NCBI RefSeq assembly: GCF_009801115.1
Contig: NZ_VTOL01000007.1
Location: 310,001 to 374,000 of the forward strand
Origin: Dyadobacter sp. 3J3
GTDB taxonomy: Bacteria; Bacteroidota; Bacteroidia; Cytophagales; Spirosomataceae
Reading direction: 5' to 3'
Length of the DNA stretch: 64,000 bases
In this document: positions 8,972 to 18,234 of the stretch, one piece after another
Numbering within the stretch: the first letter of the stretch is position 1
How the letters are laid out: every line of letters starts with the position of its first letter
Notes under the pieces: generated by a model
What the model was told of the DNA's origin: nothing
The model's input: the letters and a program-made list of their open reading frames with translations, nothing else
The model's database searches: none
Translations under genes and position numbers: made by a program

Positions 8972-10597
8972 TTACTTTTTCTGATAAGCTCTTTTGAAAA
9001 CCCCGGCTTTACCTTTTTTCACAGGAGCAGAATAATTAACCTTATTTCGTCCCTGAGGAATTCCTGCACAGTCTCCGGCCACAATGGTTTCCACCGAAGT
9101 ATAAATCGTTGTCGCCCATTTAGGAATTATGATACCAGAAGTTTCGGCATTCAAATCAAGTTTCGATGCATCGCAATTGTCTCGTTTAACCGTTCCCAAA
9201 AGATGATACTGAGAAATTGTTTTGGATACTGTATCGATCGGACAAATACAGCCTACACAAGATGTTGGTGATTTCCCGTACTTAACTCTTTTGACTTTAA
9301 CCTTTTTGTAAGCATATACTTCCAGAAAGCATTGTTTGAAACAACGATCAACAGAATCGACAATTCTGTCTGGCTTTTGAACAGAAAAACCTGTTGTAGT
9401 GGCTTCGCTTGTACACGATGCACAAGAAGATATTTGCTGGCTCTGCACCGTCATATAATATTGTCCTTCGACCGGACGTCCCGTTGCCGGATTTAAATAT
9501 CCCGCCGGCCAGGCCATTTTTGTTTCTTTTTGACAAACAACCTGAGCAATTACATTATCCATTCCGCCATTCAACTGATGAAGACGGGCTGTAAAAGTTT
9601 CACTTTTTGTGCTATCCAAAATGCTGCGGCTTTTCCAGCTGATCTGAATACTATCCGCTTTCGTAGAATCAAGCGTACTGAAAACAAGTCCTTTGATTGA
9701 TTTTCCACCCATCATTAATTCCAGATCAGGCGCTTCGCATAATAAAGGCGGTGTAGGATCTTTTCTGAAAGGAATGTCACGAACAAAATTGCGGCGAAAA
9801 GCTAAACCGGCCGAAAATCCGCCATGTTTTCTTTGATAACTATAAATGGTAGCACCGGGGAAAATATAATTCACTTTTGTACGAAAACCCGTTGCTTCCA
9901 CTCCCCAGGACCAAAGTCCTTTTTTGCTTGGAAAGAACAATCCTAATGTTGTTAAAAGTCCGGCGTGATAGCGCTTTTCCGTAGCCGTTACAGAATAAAT
10001 ATTGCTGGAAGTTGCCTGGTCATAAACAAAAATAGCCGCAGGCGTTGTCTGGAAAATCCCGCCGCGTACCGAAGCTTCAACAAATGGCGATCTTGGCTTT
10101 TTCCCAAAAGCATAACTAAGAACAGGACCTGCTACAAAATAATGATCCGCGGAAGCACCTTTTCTAATCACAGCGTTACTTGAACCCGATTCTGCTATAA
10201 TCTTATCAAGAAAATCGTCCAGATCATTTCTTAAAAAGAAAGTCTGTAAACCGGCGATAGCGCCCACACCGAATTTCAACTGCTTATTTTTCTTTGTATT
10301 GAAAAAATAATCTGCATTCAGATTTGCGTGATAACCAATACCGTTAAAAAGCGATTTGTCCCGATATTTATTGGAGTTAAAAGTGCTTGACCACTTTCCG
10401 CAAAATGCAACAGTAGGCCCGATAAAACCACCCACCCGCCAGGGACTTACCCGATGTTCAATCCCAACAGTATCACAACCACCGGCAGGGTTTGGACAAT
10501 TTGAATTTTTTGCTTCCTGGGCGTAAGTAATTGAAAACAGGAAACAGGATAAAATCAGTGAAAAGATTTTAAGTAAAAAATGTTTTTTCATAAACAA
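8972..10597 (-). CDS. Exported cysteine-rich surface protein of unknown function
   Basis: I do not recognise this 541-residue protein. Residues 1-26 form a signal peptide (hydrophobic ILSCFLFSITYAQ). About residues 50-270 alternate in a way typical of a small outer-membrane beta-barrel (WRVGGFIGPTVAF, FGVGAIAGLQTFF, WGVEATGF, FSAGLAFRRNF). The C-terminal half is different: a soluble-looking region with many cysteines, including SSCASCTSE, RCFKQC and SCVGCICP. I count 14 Cys in the protein. A barrel plus an extracellular or periplasmic disulfide-rich domain is one reading. A second in-frame ATG two codons downstream (10591) is an equally good start. It is monocistronic. Confidence 0.7.
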   Translation of the reverse strand: MFMKKHFLLKIFSLILSCFLFSITYAQEAKNSNCPNPAGGCDTVGIEHRVSPWRVGGFIGPTVAFCGKWSSTFNSNKYRDKSLFNGIGYHANLNADYFFNTKKNKQLKFGVGAIAGLQTFFLRNDLDDFLDKIIAESGSSNAVIRKGASADHYFVAGPVLSYAFGKKPRSPFVEASVRGGIFQTTPAAIFVYDQATSSNIYSVTATEKRYHAGLLTTLGLFFPSKKGLWSWGVEATGFRTKVNYIFPGATIYSYQRKHGGFSAGLAFRRNFVRDIPFRKDPTPPLLCEAPDLELMMGGKSIKGLVFSTLDSTKADSIQISWKSRSILDSTKSETFTARLHQLNGGMDNVIAQVVCQKETKMAWPAGYLNPATGRPVEGQYYMTVQSQQISSCASCTSEATTTGFSVQKPDRIVDSVDRCFKQCFLEVYAYKKVKVKRVKYGKSPTSCVGCICPIDTVSKTISQYHLLGTVKRDNCDASKLDLNAETSGIIIPKWATTIYTSVETIVAGDCAGIPQGRNKVNYSAPVKKGKAGVFKRAYQKK

Positions 10598-10746
10598 ATG
10601 AATAAAAGTGAGTGATAGTTGTGGCAGTAAAATCTGTTTGTAGCCGAATTTGCAGACGGCACATTAACATTACAGACGCACAAAAATCACTTTGGTAACA
10701 GAGACTTTTATCATTATTTTATTCCATCAAAAAACACCTGGCACTA

Positions 10747-10786
10747 AAAATCCCGTAGCTCGAATAAATTCTAGCTACGGGATTTT
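10747..10786. terminator. Terminator downstream of the endonuclease/phosphatase gene
   Basis: AAAATCCCGTAGCT pairs perfectly with AGCTACGGGATTTT over a 12-base loop. It lies about 75 bp beyond the stop at 10862 of the minus-strand gene and is T-rich on both exits. Confidence 0.8.
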
Positions 10787-10861
10787 AATTATTTAGAATA
10801 CTGACTATCAAGCAATAGAGAAAATTCTATAATTATTAGCGGTTAAAAATTTTAATAAAAC

Positions 10862-11683
10862 TTATTTGACCAGTATCAGTTCAGCAATAACCGGCAAATG
10901 ATCGGAAGCGTATTTTTCATCGATCACTTTATGACTTAGCACTTTGAAAGTACCTGCTGGTTTTGACATGATATAGTCAATTGTCTTTTCCGGGTTTACC
11001 ACAGGGATGGTATGCTGACAGCTCTCCGTGCAGGTCCTGGTAAAATACCTATCGAAATAATTTATGACCTTACTTTCTGGTTCTGCGTTAAAATCTCCGG
11101 CCAGAATCATTGGTAATTTTTCTTTACCAAAATGTTCAAGAATGGTTTCAGCCTGCAAAAGTCTGTTAGGTTCATTCAAACCTAAATGTGTACTGGCAAA
11201 AATGATTTTCTGTTTTGATGGCAATAGCACGGTGATAGCCGCAATCGTTCTCATTTCTTCAACTAAATCCTTTTTAATTGGTAGCGCAAAACGGGCAGAA
11301 TCTACAATCGGATATTTTGATAAAACTGCAACCCCATAATCGCCGCCCTGGTGATCAATGGCTTTTGAAAAATAGAATTTCATACCTGTTAAATCAGCAA
11401 TTTGTTTGGCCTGATTCAATCCTTTTCCTGAACGCTCCGTATTGATATCAACTTCTTGTAAAGCTACAAAATCGGGTTTCGCATTATTAATAACTTTGGC
11501 AATTGCCGCGACATCAATTCTTCCACCGGCAGATTCTGGTGGATTACAATGATGAATATTGTAAGTCATGACTCTCAAAGATCGCTTCGGATCTTCGTTT
11601 TTAGTCTTCGAAAACTTAGTTTCAGGTGTAGTAAATGAGGAAAAGGCAATTAAAATACAACAAAGGGATAAGATAGATTTCAT
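10862..11683 (-). CDS. Exported endonuclease/exonuclease/phosphatase family protein
   Basis: A 273-residue member of the DNase-I-like (EEP) superfamily with an N-terminal signal peptide, residues 1-19. Catalytic landmarks are visible: MTYNIHHC with N42, LQEVD with E77, a GDFNAEP segment at about residues 196-202 and SDHLPV near the C-terminus. The metal-dependent phosphodiesterase core is therefore intact. The family covers nucleases, sphingomyelinases and inositol phosphatases, and the sequence alone does not separate these. Export implies action in the periplasm or outside the cell. The gene is alone, flanked by a perfect terminator hairpin and by the REP-like hairpins upstream. Confidence 0.85.
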   Translation of the reverse strand: MKSILSLCCILIAFSSFTTPETKFSKTKNEDPKRSLRVMTYNIHHCNPPESAGGRIDVAAIAKVINNAKPDFVALQEVDINTERSGKGLNQAKQIADLTGMKFYFSKAIDHQGGDYGVAVLSKYPIVDSARFALPIKKDLVEEMRTIAAITVLLPSKQKIIFASTHLGLNEPNRLLQAETILEHFGKEKLPMILAGDFNAEPESKVINYFDRYFTRTCTESCQHTIPVVNPEKTIDYIMSKPAGTFKVLSHKVIDEKYASDHLPVIAELILVK

Positions 11684-11705
11684 GATTTGTAAGGATTAAT
11701 ATTGC

Positions 11706-11769
11706 GGTGCGACGCACCTTCGATTATACAAAAATAGACATTGCTACAAATATTCCGGTGCGCTGCACC
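11706..11769. repeat. Pair of GGTGC-NNN-GCACC REP-like hairpins
   Basis: Two short perfect hairpins, GGTGC-GAC-GCACC at 11706-11718 and GGTGC-GCT-GCACC at 11757-11769, start 51 bp apart in the same orientation. They lie in the spacer between divergent genes. The conserved stem with a variable 3-base loop is typical of short dispersed palindromic elements. Only this pair is visible in the window. Confidence 0.7.
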
Positions 11770-11895
11770 TTTCTGTTATGTTGAAATACGCATTATGATA
11801 AACATAATAGTGAGCTCCGGTATGCCATTTATCAAAATGATAATTTCCGTCCGTCTTTTTTGATTATTATTACAAAAAAAAACTGAATCGTACCT

Positions 11896-13218
11896 ATGAA
11901 GTTACGCAAACTATTGCTGGGAGCAGCGATAATGGCTGGAATTGGCTTTGCTAATGGCCAAAGTAAACCCGAAGATGTCAAAACTTTCACGCTGGCAAAC
12001 GGCATGAAATTCCTGGTACTAGAAGATCATTCCATCCCGAATGCCAATATGTATTTGTTCTGGAAAGTGGGTTCCAGAAACGAGGTTCATGGAATTACTG
12101 GCTTGTCGCACTTTTTCGAACATATGATGTTCAACGGTTCCAAAAATTACGGACCGAAACAATTTGACCGGACCATGGAAGCAAACGGTGGTTCCAATAA
12201 TGCTTACACGTCTGAAAACGTCACCGTATACACGGACTGGTTCCAAAAAGATGCTTTGGAAACTATTTTCAAACTGGAATCCGACCGGATTGCTGCGCTG
12301 ACGATTGATCCGAAAATGGTTGAAAGCGAGCGTGGCGTCGTTTTGTCTGAAAGAAGTACAGGTTTGGAAAACAGCAATTACCGTTTGTTAAGTGAATTGG
12401 TACAATCCGTTGCTTTTAAGGAACATCCGTATATGTTTCCTGTGATCGGCTTTGAATCTGATATTAAAGCCTGGACACAATCAGATCTTGAAAATTATTT
12501 CAAAACGTATTATTCGCCAAATAATGCCACGGTTGTTGTGGTTGGAGATATTACCGTTGATCAGGTAAAAAAAATGGCCGATCAATATATGGCGCCCATA
12601 CCAGCCAGAGGACTTCCGCCAAAAATCCGTACCGTGGAACCTGAACAAAACGGCGAGCGACGGGTGACAACGTATAAGGATATTACCACTCCAAATGTGT
12701 TGCTGTCATATCACACACCGCAAACCGGTCATGAAGATTATTACGCCCTGGATTTGCTAAGCAGTTTATTGACATCAGGAAATTCATCCAGACTGGTTAA
12801 ATCGCTGGTTATGGATACTACGATCGCTTCTCAGGTTTTCACTTTTATGGGTGAAGGTTTTGATCCGAATCTGTTCAATATTTACGCCGTTGCAGGAGAT
12901 AGCGTGTCGGCACCAACACTTGAAAAATCGATTCTGAGCCAAATTGATCTTATTATAAAAAGCGGCGTCACGGATAGTGAATTGCAAAAAGTAAAAAACC
13001 AGAAACTGATGGAATTTTACAGAAGTATGGAAACCATCAACGGAAAAGCAAACAGTATGGGAACCTATGATGTATTTTTCGGCGATTACCGCAAAATGTT
13101 TGACGCACCGAAATTGTATGAAAAAGTGACCGTGGATGATATCAAACGTGTTGCTGCTAAGTATTTCACAGAAAGAAACAGGACCGTGGGTTATTTACTA
13201 CCGGAAAAGAAAGCCTGA
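11896..13218 (+). CDS. M16 family zinc metallopeptidase (catalytic subunit)
   Basis: A 440-residue pitrilysin-family peptidase with a signal peptide (residues 1-21). The inverted zinc motif HFFEH is at residues 72-76, and the third ligand is probably E152 in the VVLSE segment 76 residues later, the normal M16 spacing. Length and domain order (M16 N-domain, then M16 C-domain) match the 45-50 kDa processing-peptidase type. The next gene is a second M16 protein without HxxEH, 54 bp downstream of this stop if its internal ATG is used. This matches the known pattern in which an active and an inactive M16 subunit form a heterodimer. The likely role is degradation of imported or periplasmic peptides. 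Confidence 0.93.
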   Translation: MKLRKLLLGAAIMAGIGFANGQSKPEDVKTFTLANGMKFLVLEDHSIPNANMYLFWKVGSRNEVHGITGLSHFFEHMMFNGSKNYGPKQFDRTMEANGGSNNAYTSENVTVYTDWFQKDALETIFKLESDRIAALTIDPKMVESERGVVLSERSTGLENSNYRLLSELVQSVAFKEHPYMFPVIGFESDIKAWTQSDLENYFKTYYSPNNATVVVVGDITVDQVKKMADQYMAPIPARGLPPKIRTVEPEQNGERRVTTYKDITTPNVLLSYHTPQTGHEDYYALDLLSSLLTSGNSSRLVKSLVMDTTIASQVFTFMGEGFDPNLFNIYAVAGDSVSAPTLEKSILSQIDLIIKSGVTDSELQKVKNQKLMEFYRSMETINGKANSMGTYDVFFGDYRKMFDAPKLYEKVTVDDIKRVAAKYFTERNRTVGYLLPEKKA

Positions 13219-13272
13219 TAACCGGCTCAGCATTTGTTTCAAATCTTTTGTAATGATCTAAAAAAAATCAAG

Positions 13273-14649
13273 ATGAAAAATATATTCCTTGTGCTGCTAA
13301 CCCTGACGACTTTGTCGGTAGCGGCGCAAAACAATTTCAAAGTCCCGAAATATGAAAAATTCAAACTAAAAAACGGGCTGACGGTGTATTTGATGGAACA
13401 GCATGAAGTTCCGTTGATCAACGTTTCTGCTGTTTTTGACGCGGGTTCAATTAACGACGGCGACCAGTATGGTTTGGCTACTTTAACGGCTGACGCTTTG
13501 GTTTTTGGAACCCAGAAATATACCAAAGCCCAGATTGAAGAAATCACGGATTATGTCGGTGCAAATTTATCCACAACTGCCGGCAAAGAAGGTGCAAGTA
13601 TCCGTTCTTCCTTTGCAGTAAAGGATCAGGACAAACTTTTTGATGTTTTGCAGCAAATCATGATTCATCCGGTATTTGATGCCGTTGAATTTGATAAACA
13701 CAAACAGCGGACGCTACTGGAATTAACACAAATAAAAGAACGTCCACGCAATGTGATCGGCAATTATTTCAATGCCTTTATGTTTGACAAACATCCTTAT
13801 GCTACACCAACCGGCGGTTCCAAATCGACCGTTGAAAAAATTACGAATGATGAGGTAAAGAAATTTTACCAAAATAATTACACAACCGGAAAAGGTGCGA
13901 TTGCTGTTGTGGGTGATTTTAAAACGGTTGATATGAAGAAAAAAATTACCGCACTTTTTGGAGACTGGAAAACAGCAGAAGCCAGAATGGTGAAACGTAC
14001 AGTGCCGGAACTTGCTTTTACCAAAAGTCGTGTTTTATTGGTCAATAAAGAGGACGCCAGAGAAACCACATTTTTCATTGGCGGAAAAGGAATTCCGTAC
14101 AGTTCCCCGGATTACATTCCGGTTCTGGTTGTGAATACAATTTTGGGCGGGCGTTTCACTTCCTGGCTTAATGACGCTTTGCGTGTAAATTCCGGATTGA
14201 CTTATGGTGCCAACAGCCGGTTTAGCCGTTATAAAATGGCGGGAACTTTTTATATCAGCACTTTTACAAAAAATTCAACTACGGTTCCTGCTGTTGATAT
14301 GGCTTTGAGCGTGCTTGATAGTTTACATAAAACCGGAATAAGCGAAACGGTTTTAGCTTCTGCAAAATCGTATGTTAAAGGAGATTTCCCGCCGGATTAT
14401 GAATCAGCCGGAGCTTTGGCCGGATTACTTACGGATATGTTTTTGTACAATTTTGACGAAAACTTTATCAATACTTTCCAGGCAAAAGTGGATGGTTTGA
14501 CAACAGCTCAGGCTAAAACCATCATTGAACAATATTTCCCAAAAGATAACCTGCAATTTATCATGATCGGAAAATCAGCTGATATCAAAGAGCAGATTAA
14601 GAAATATGGAGAGGTTACTGAGAAGCAAATTAAGACAGACGGATATTGA
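13273..14649 (+). CDS. M16 family peptidase-like protein, non-catalytic partner
   Basis: About 458 residues from the ATG at 13273. I prefer this start because it gives a clean signal peptide (MKNIFLVLLTLTTLSVAAQ), whereas the longer frame from 13234 does not. Both M16 domains are present, but the N-terminal zinc motif HxxEH is replaced around GDQYGLATLTADAL, so it cannot bind zinc in the usual way. The C-terminal domain keeps the SGLTYGANSRFSRY segment with the Arg/Tyr substrate-binding pattern of processing peptidases. Together with the preceding active M16 gene it probably encodes the two halves of one peptidase. Confidence 0.9.
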   Translation: MKNIFLVLLTLTTLSVAAQNNFKVPKYEKFKLKNGLTVYLMEQHEVPLINVSAVFDAGSINDGDQYGLATLTADALVFGTQKYTKAQIEEITDYVGANLSTTAGKEGASIRSSFAVKDQDKLFDVLQQIMIHPVFDAVEFDKHKQRTLLELTQIKERPRNVIGNYFNAFMFDKHPYATPTGGSKSTVEKITNDEVKKFYQNNYTTGKGAIAVVGDFKTVDMKKKITALFGDWKTAEARMVKRTVPELAFTKSRVLLVNKEDARETTFFIGGKGIPYSSPDYIPVLVVNTILGGRFTSWLNDALRVNSGLTYGANSRFSRYKMAGTFYISTFTKNSTTVPAVDMALSVLDSLHKTGISETVLASAKSYVKGDFPPDYESAGALAGLLTDMFLYNFDENFINTFQAKVDGLTTAQAKTIIEQYFPKDNLQFIMIGKSADIKEQIKKYGEVTEKQIKTDGY

Positions 14650-14719
14650 GGGGGACTTCGGCTATCGCCAGTCGGCTTTCAATTTGTTGAATGAAAAATA
14701 AATTTGGTATTAAATAAAT

Positions 14720-14799
14720 CATCGGCTTTCGGTTGAAAGTTTTAAGCAAAAATGATTCACTGTCATTATTAGCCGAAAGCTGACTACCGAAAGCCGATG
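14720..14799. terminator. Long inverted repeat between convergent genes (CGGCTTTCGG family)
   Basis: CATCGGCTTTCGGT at 14720-14733 and ACCGAAAGCCGATG at 14786-14799 are perfect 14-bp complements. Partial copies of the same words (TTCGGCTATCGCCAGTCGGCTTTC at about 14657-14680, AGCCGAAAGC at 14771-14780) lie around and between them. The position, 10 bp from the stop of the minus-strand gene, suggests a bidirectional terminator. Confidence 0.6.
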
Positions 14800-14808
14800 T
14801 TTTATTTC

Positions 14809-16266
14809 TTAATTTCTGTAATCTAATGCTGGTTTACGGTCGCCTACCATTGCTTCGTATTTAAAATTCGCGCCTTTTGCTTTTTCCCAATCCGCATGTG
14901 CTTTTTGGATCAAGGCAGGGTCTTTAAATAAATCGATGGCTGTTAAGGCAAGTGTTTTTGATGCAACCATCATCCCTTTTTTACCGATTTCGGTACCTCC
15001 TGCTGCAACTGCCTGCCAGCTGTGCGCGGGAGTACCAGGCACCCAGGTTGCTGTGGAGAGACCAACGGTTGGCACGGCCCAGCTTACGTCGCCGACATCC
15101 GTAGAACCACCCATTCCTTCAACTTTTGTTGAAAAAGCAGGTACAGTTTCAGCTTCTGTATATTTTGGTTTTGCTTCTGTTGATGCAGGTAGTGTCGCGA
15201 TTATCTTTTCAGAAAAAGCTATTTCTTCCGGAGTATACTTAACGCCACCGACCGTTTCCAGATTTTTGAACATAACACGGGAAAGTGATTCAATAGGCAG
15301 CAAATCATAAGCACCGCCGGTAACTTCCATTTCTACTTTTGTTCCGGTTCCCATGGCAGCACCTTTTGAGGCTTCCACAATTCTGGCCCAAACATCCTTT
15401 ACCACTTCGCGGTTATTATGGCGGGCATAATAATATACCTCTGCAAATGCCGGAACTACGTTTGGTGCTTCACCTCCTCGGGTGATTACATAGTGAATCC
15501 GGGTTTCCTGAGGAATATGCTCGCGCATCATATTCACCATATAATCCATAGCTTCCACCCCATCCAATGCAGAACGTCCTCGTTCGGGTGCGCCGGCTGC
15601 GTGCGCAGCTACGCCGTAAAAACGGAATTTTGCAGAAATATTTGCAAGAGATGATGCCGGATTTGCGGAATTTCTGTCGCCCGGATGCCAGTGTAAAACA
15701 ACATCTGAATCCTTGAAAACACCTTCTCTAACCATATAAACTTTACCAGAACCGCCTTCCTCAGCCGGACATCCCATCAATTTAATGGTACCTGATTTCC
15801 CATTTTGTTTGAGCCAGTCCTTTACTGCAATTGCAGCCGCGGTAGAAGCCGTTCCAAAAAGATGATGACCACAGGCATGTCCTGCCTTTTGTCCTTCAAT
15901 CACTTTTCGCTCGGGCACTGCTTGTTGAGCCATTCCGGGTAGTGCATCATATTCGGCAAGAATACTGATTACCGGCTTGCCTTTTCCATAGGTTGCAACA
16001 AAAGCTGTGGGAATACCGGCAACACCTTTTTCAACCGTAAAGCCTTCATTTTCTAATTCCGCTTCAAGAATGGCGGAACTTTTAACTTCTTTATAACCAA
16101 CTTCTGCCAAATCCCATATCTGCTTTGAAACATCGCCATAATGATCTTTTTTCTTATCCAGACCCGCAATTACTTCTTTTTGTTCTTTTGTAGCAGTGAC
16201 CTGTCCATAAGTAGTGCAAACACTTAAACTTAATAATGCCAGAAAGCTCAGGTTGATTTTCTTCAT
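14809..16266 (-). CDS. Exported M20 amidohydrolase (AbgB-like)
   Basis: A 485-residue metal-dependent amidohydrolase with a signal peptide (residues 1-21). Metal-site segments are visible: LAEYDALPG with D107, HACGHH at 130-135, a CPAEEGGSG segment near 165-175 and HWHPGD near 193. The arrangement and length fit the M20D group that includes the p-aminobenzoyl-glutamate hydrolase subunit AbgB, with an inserted dimerisation domain. It hydrolyses an amide bond of an N-acyl amino acid or dipeptide-like substrate; the true substrate is unknown. It lies downstream of the SusD/SusC pair in the same direction, after a strong terminator, so it is probably a separate transcript. Confidence 0.88.
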   Translation of the reverse strand: MKKINLSFLALLSLSVCTTYGQVTATKEQKEVIAGLDKKKDHYGDVSKQIWDLAEVGYKEVKSSAILEAELENEGFTVEKGVAGIPTAFVATYGKGKPVISILAEYDALPGMAQQAVPERKVIEGQKAGHACGHHLFGTASTAAAIAVKDWLKQNGKSGTIKLMGCPAEEGGSGKVYMVREGVFKDSDVVLHWHPGDRNSANPASSLANISAKFRFYGVAAHAAGAPERGRSALDGVEAMDYMVNMMREHIPQETRIHYVITRGGEAPNVVPAFAEVYYYARHNNREVVKDVWARIVEASKGAAMGTGTKVEMEVTGGAYDLLPIESLSRVMFKNLETVGGVKYTPEEIAFSEKIIATLPASTEAKPKYTEAETVPAFSTKVEGMGGSTDVGDVSWAVPTVGLSTATWVPGTPAHSWQAVAAGGTEIGKKGMMVASKTLALTAIDLFKDPALIQKAHADWEKAKGANFKYEAMVGDRKPALDYRN

Positions 16267-16342
16267 AAAAAAGGAATTTAGTATTGATTAAATTTATTGA
16301 TTTCAGTTTAAAAAACTGAAATCCTAAACCTTTTAAAATAAG

Positions 16343-16370
16343 ACAGGAAGGTAGATCGCTACCTTCCTGT
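16343..16370 (-). terminator. Terminator of the SusC/SusD transcript
   Basis: ACAGGAAGGTAG and CTACCTTCCTGT form a perfect 12-bp stem with a 4-base loop, about 40 bp beyond the SusD stop codon. Read on the minus strand, it is followed by CTTATTTTAAAA. Confidence 0.8.
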
Positions 16371-16410
16371 TTCTTACTGCTCAGTTTGAACCGAACATTT
16401 TTTTATCTTC

Positions 16411-18093
16411 TTATTGGAAATTAGGGTTAACCGTAGCCACTCCTGTTGAAGGATTCAGCACCGATTCATCTGCCGGTACATCCCAGTAATCAAGGAAGTT
16501 GTAGTTGATAGTCGCTTTTGTATTCACAACACCAGCCGTAGTTACGATTGTGTTTCCGTAGCTTCCACCACCATTTGTGATGTCATAAGTCCAGCCCCAT
16601 CTTCTATTGTCGTAGAATGATAATCCTTTGTAAATCAGAGCAACTCTTCTTTCTTTAACCAATTGCGTAAGTGCACCGGCCAATGATAAACCTGTTCCTG
16701 CAACAGGAGCAACACCTGCACCGAAGTAAGTTCTCACAGCATCAATATAACCAAGACCGGTTTCGATATTCCCTAAGCGGATATTAGCTTCTGCAAGCAT
16801 AAGTGCGTTTTCTTCATAGCTACCTGCAATGATCACTTCGTAAGCACCCACAGTTTTACTACCATAAACATATACTCCTGCCTGACCTGCACCACCATCA
16901 ATCTGGTTGTAACGGGTGGTATAGGAGAAGTTGTTTTTGTATGTAGTGGCAGTACTGTAATTGTTTGTAAACCTTTTGTCGCCAGGTGTAAAATTCTGGA
17001 TAAAACGTTCCTGAACTTTAAAAGTCGAACTTGTATTTACACCCGTTGCTAAGGAAGCCGCTGTACCACCCGTAGCACTAAACATATTATTACTTGCAGT
17101 ACTTCTTCCTGTAAACACGATATCACCTTTTTTGATACCAGCAGTTGCCAAGGTCAAAACGTTTGTCCAGTCAGCAGCAGTCATCGTTGTTGTAGATGAT
17201 TTCGCGATTTTTGCATCAGGATTTCCATTTACAAACGGAGCAAGTTTGTTTACCACGATATTACGCGCCAACATCGTATTGATATTTCTCTTCCAAACAT
17301 CTTTGCTCGGGATTCCACCATTTCCTACCTGAGTAAATTCAGGGATCAATTGTCCCAGAACCGCCTCGTAATCAGGTTGACTGGAAATACCGTCAAGCGT
17401 AGTTGCTGTCAGTTTGAAATACTCGTCCGATTTGGCAAGGATTGCATCATGTAATACATAATTACTATTCGTTGCACCAACCTCGTCCACGATCAAACCA
17501 GCGTAGTATTGCGAGCCGATAGACGCATAAGCATATCCTTTCCACCAATAGCACCACGCTTTAACCGTAGCAATTTTTGAAGCCGCATCACCTGAAAAAG
17601 GAATTTTATCAACAAGGCTCAGTATGGTATTAGATGCATTATTAAGCGCATACATATTCAGCCATTGGTAATAAATGGCGTTGTTACCAGCACCGGTAGC
17701 AGCACGTGTATTGTACGTTCTGATAAGGCTGATATTGGGTGAGCCGTTTGTTACTTTCGTTCCGTCATCCAGGATGAAATAGTTGGCCACACCAATCGTA
17801 GCAACCTGGTTGTTTGATGCATCCGCTGATACATTGTCAGCCAATAGCTCGCTGTATCCCCATGGTAAAGAAAAGTAGCTGTTTCCAAGCCAGTTATCTC
17901 CGTTATAGAAGCCGTTGATATAAACGCCTCCTTGCGCAAGAGAGATCAAACCGGTTTCGGTCGTTACGTTGGCATCAATTGTTGGCGCATTAGGATTTCC
18001 AACATCCAGTTTGTCTTTGCAGCTAAAACTCCCTAAAAGTAATGTTGCTGCAAAAATCGTTTGAACAAATTTATTTTTATTCCTGATTTTCAT
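16411..18093 (-). CDS. SusD/RagB-type surface lipoprotein
   Basis: A 560-residue nutrient-binding lipoprotein that caps a SusC-type channel at the cell surface. The lipobox LLGSFSC places the lipidated cysteine at residue 25, followed by KDKLDVGNPNAPT. The C-terminal third contains the SusD-like segment with LMLAEANIRLG and an IDAVRTYFGAG stretch, and the protein ends with a RWGWTYD...LDYWDVPADE region usual for RagB/SusD. It directly follows its SusC partner with a 141-bp spacer. No glycoside hydrolase is adjacent. The nearest exported enzymes are peptidase or amidohydrolase types, so the ligand need not be a glycan. Confidence 0.92.
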   Translation of the reverse strand: MKIRNKNKFVQTIFAATLLLGSFSCKDKLDVGNPNAPTIDANVTTETGLISLAQGGVYINGFYNGDNWLGNSYFSLPWGYSELLADNVSADASNNQVATIGVANYFILDDGTKVTNGSPNISLIRTYNTRAATGAGNNAIYYQWLNMYALNNASNTILSLVDKIPFSGDAASKIATVKAWCYWWKGYAYASIGSQYYAGLIVDEVGATNSNYVLHDAILAKSDEYFKLTATTLDGISSQPDYEAVLGQLIPEFTQVGNGGIPSKDVWKRNINTMLARNIVVNKLAPFVNGNPDAKIAKSSTTTMTAADWTNVLTLATAGIKKGDIVFTGRSTASNNMFSATGGTAASLATGVNTSSTFKVQERFIQNFTPGDKRFTNNYSTATTYKNNFSYTTRYNQIDGGAGQAGVYVYGSKTVGAYEVIIAGSYEENALMLAEANIRLGNIETGLGYIDAVRTYFGAGVAPVAGTGLSLAGALTQLVKERRVALIYKGLSFYDNRRWGWTYDITNGGGSYGNTIVTTAGVVNTKATINYNFLDYWDVPADESVLNPSTGVATVNPNFQ

Positions 18094-18234
18094 TTTTTTA
18101 AATTTTAAAGTTTACAAATAGTAGTGAGCAATAAATCCGGCCACTACTGAATCCTGCGTTTTAAATTTTAGTAATGTTTCAGCGATTCTGCTGACAAAAC
18201 TTTCTTTCGCCACGAGCGGATAACCCGCTACTTC

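Noticed and set aside
14936..15310. 124-codon plus-strand frame opposite the M20 gene
   Set aside because: Antisense shadow with no recognisable domain; the M20 motifs on the minus strand are clear.
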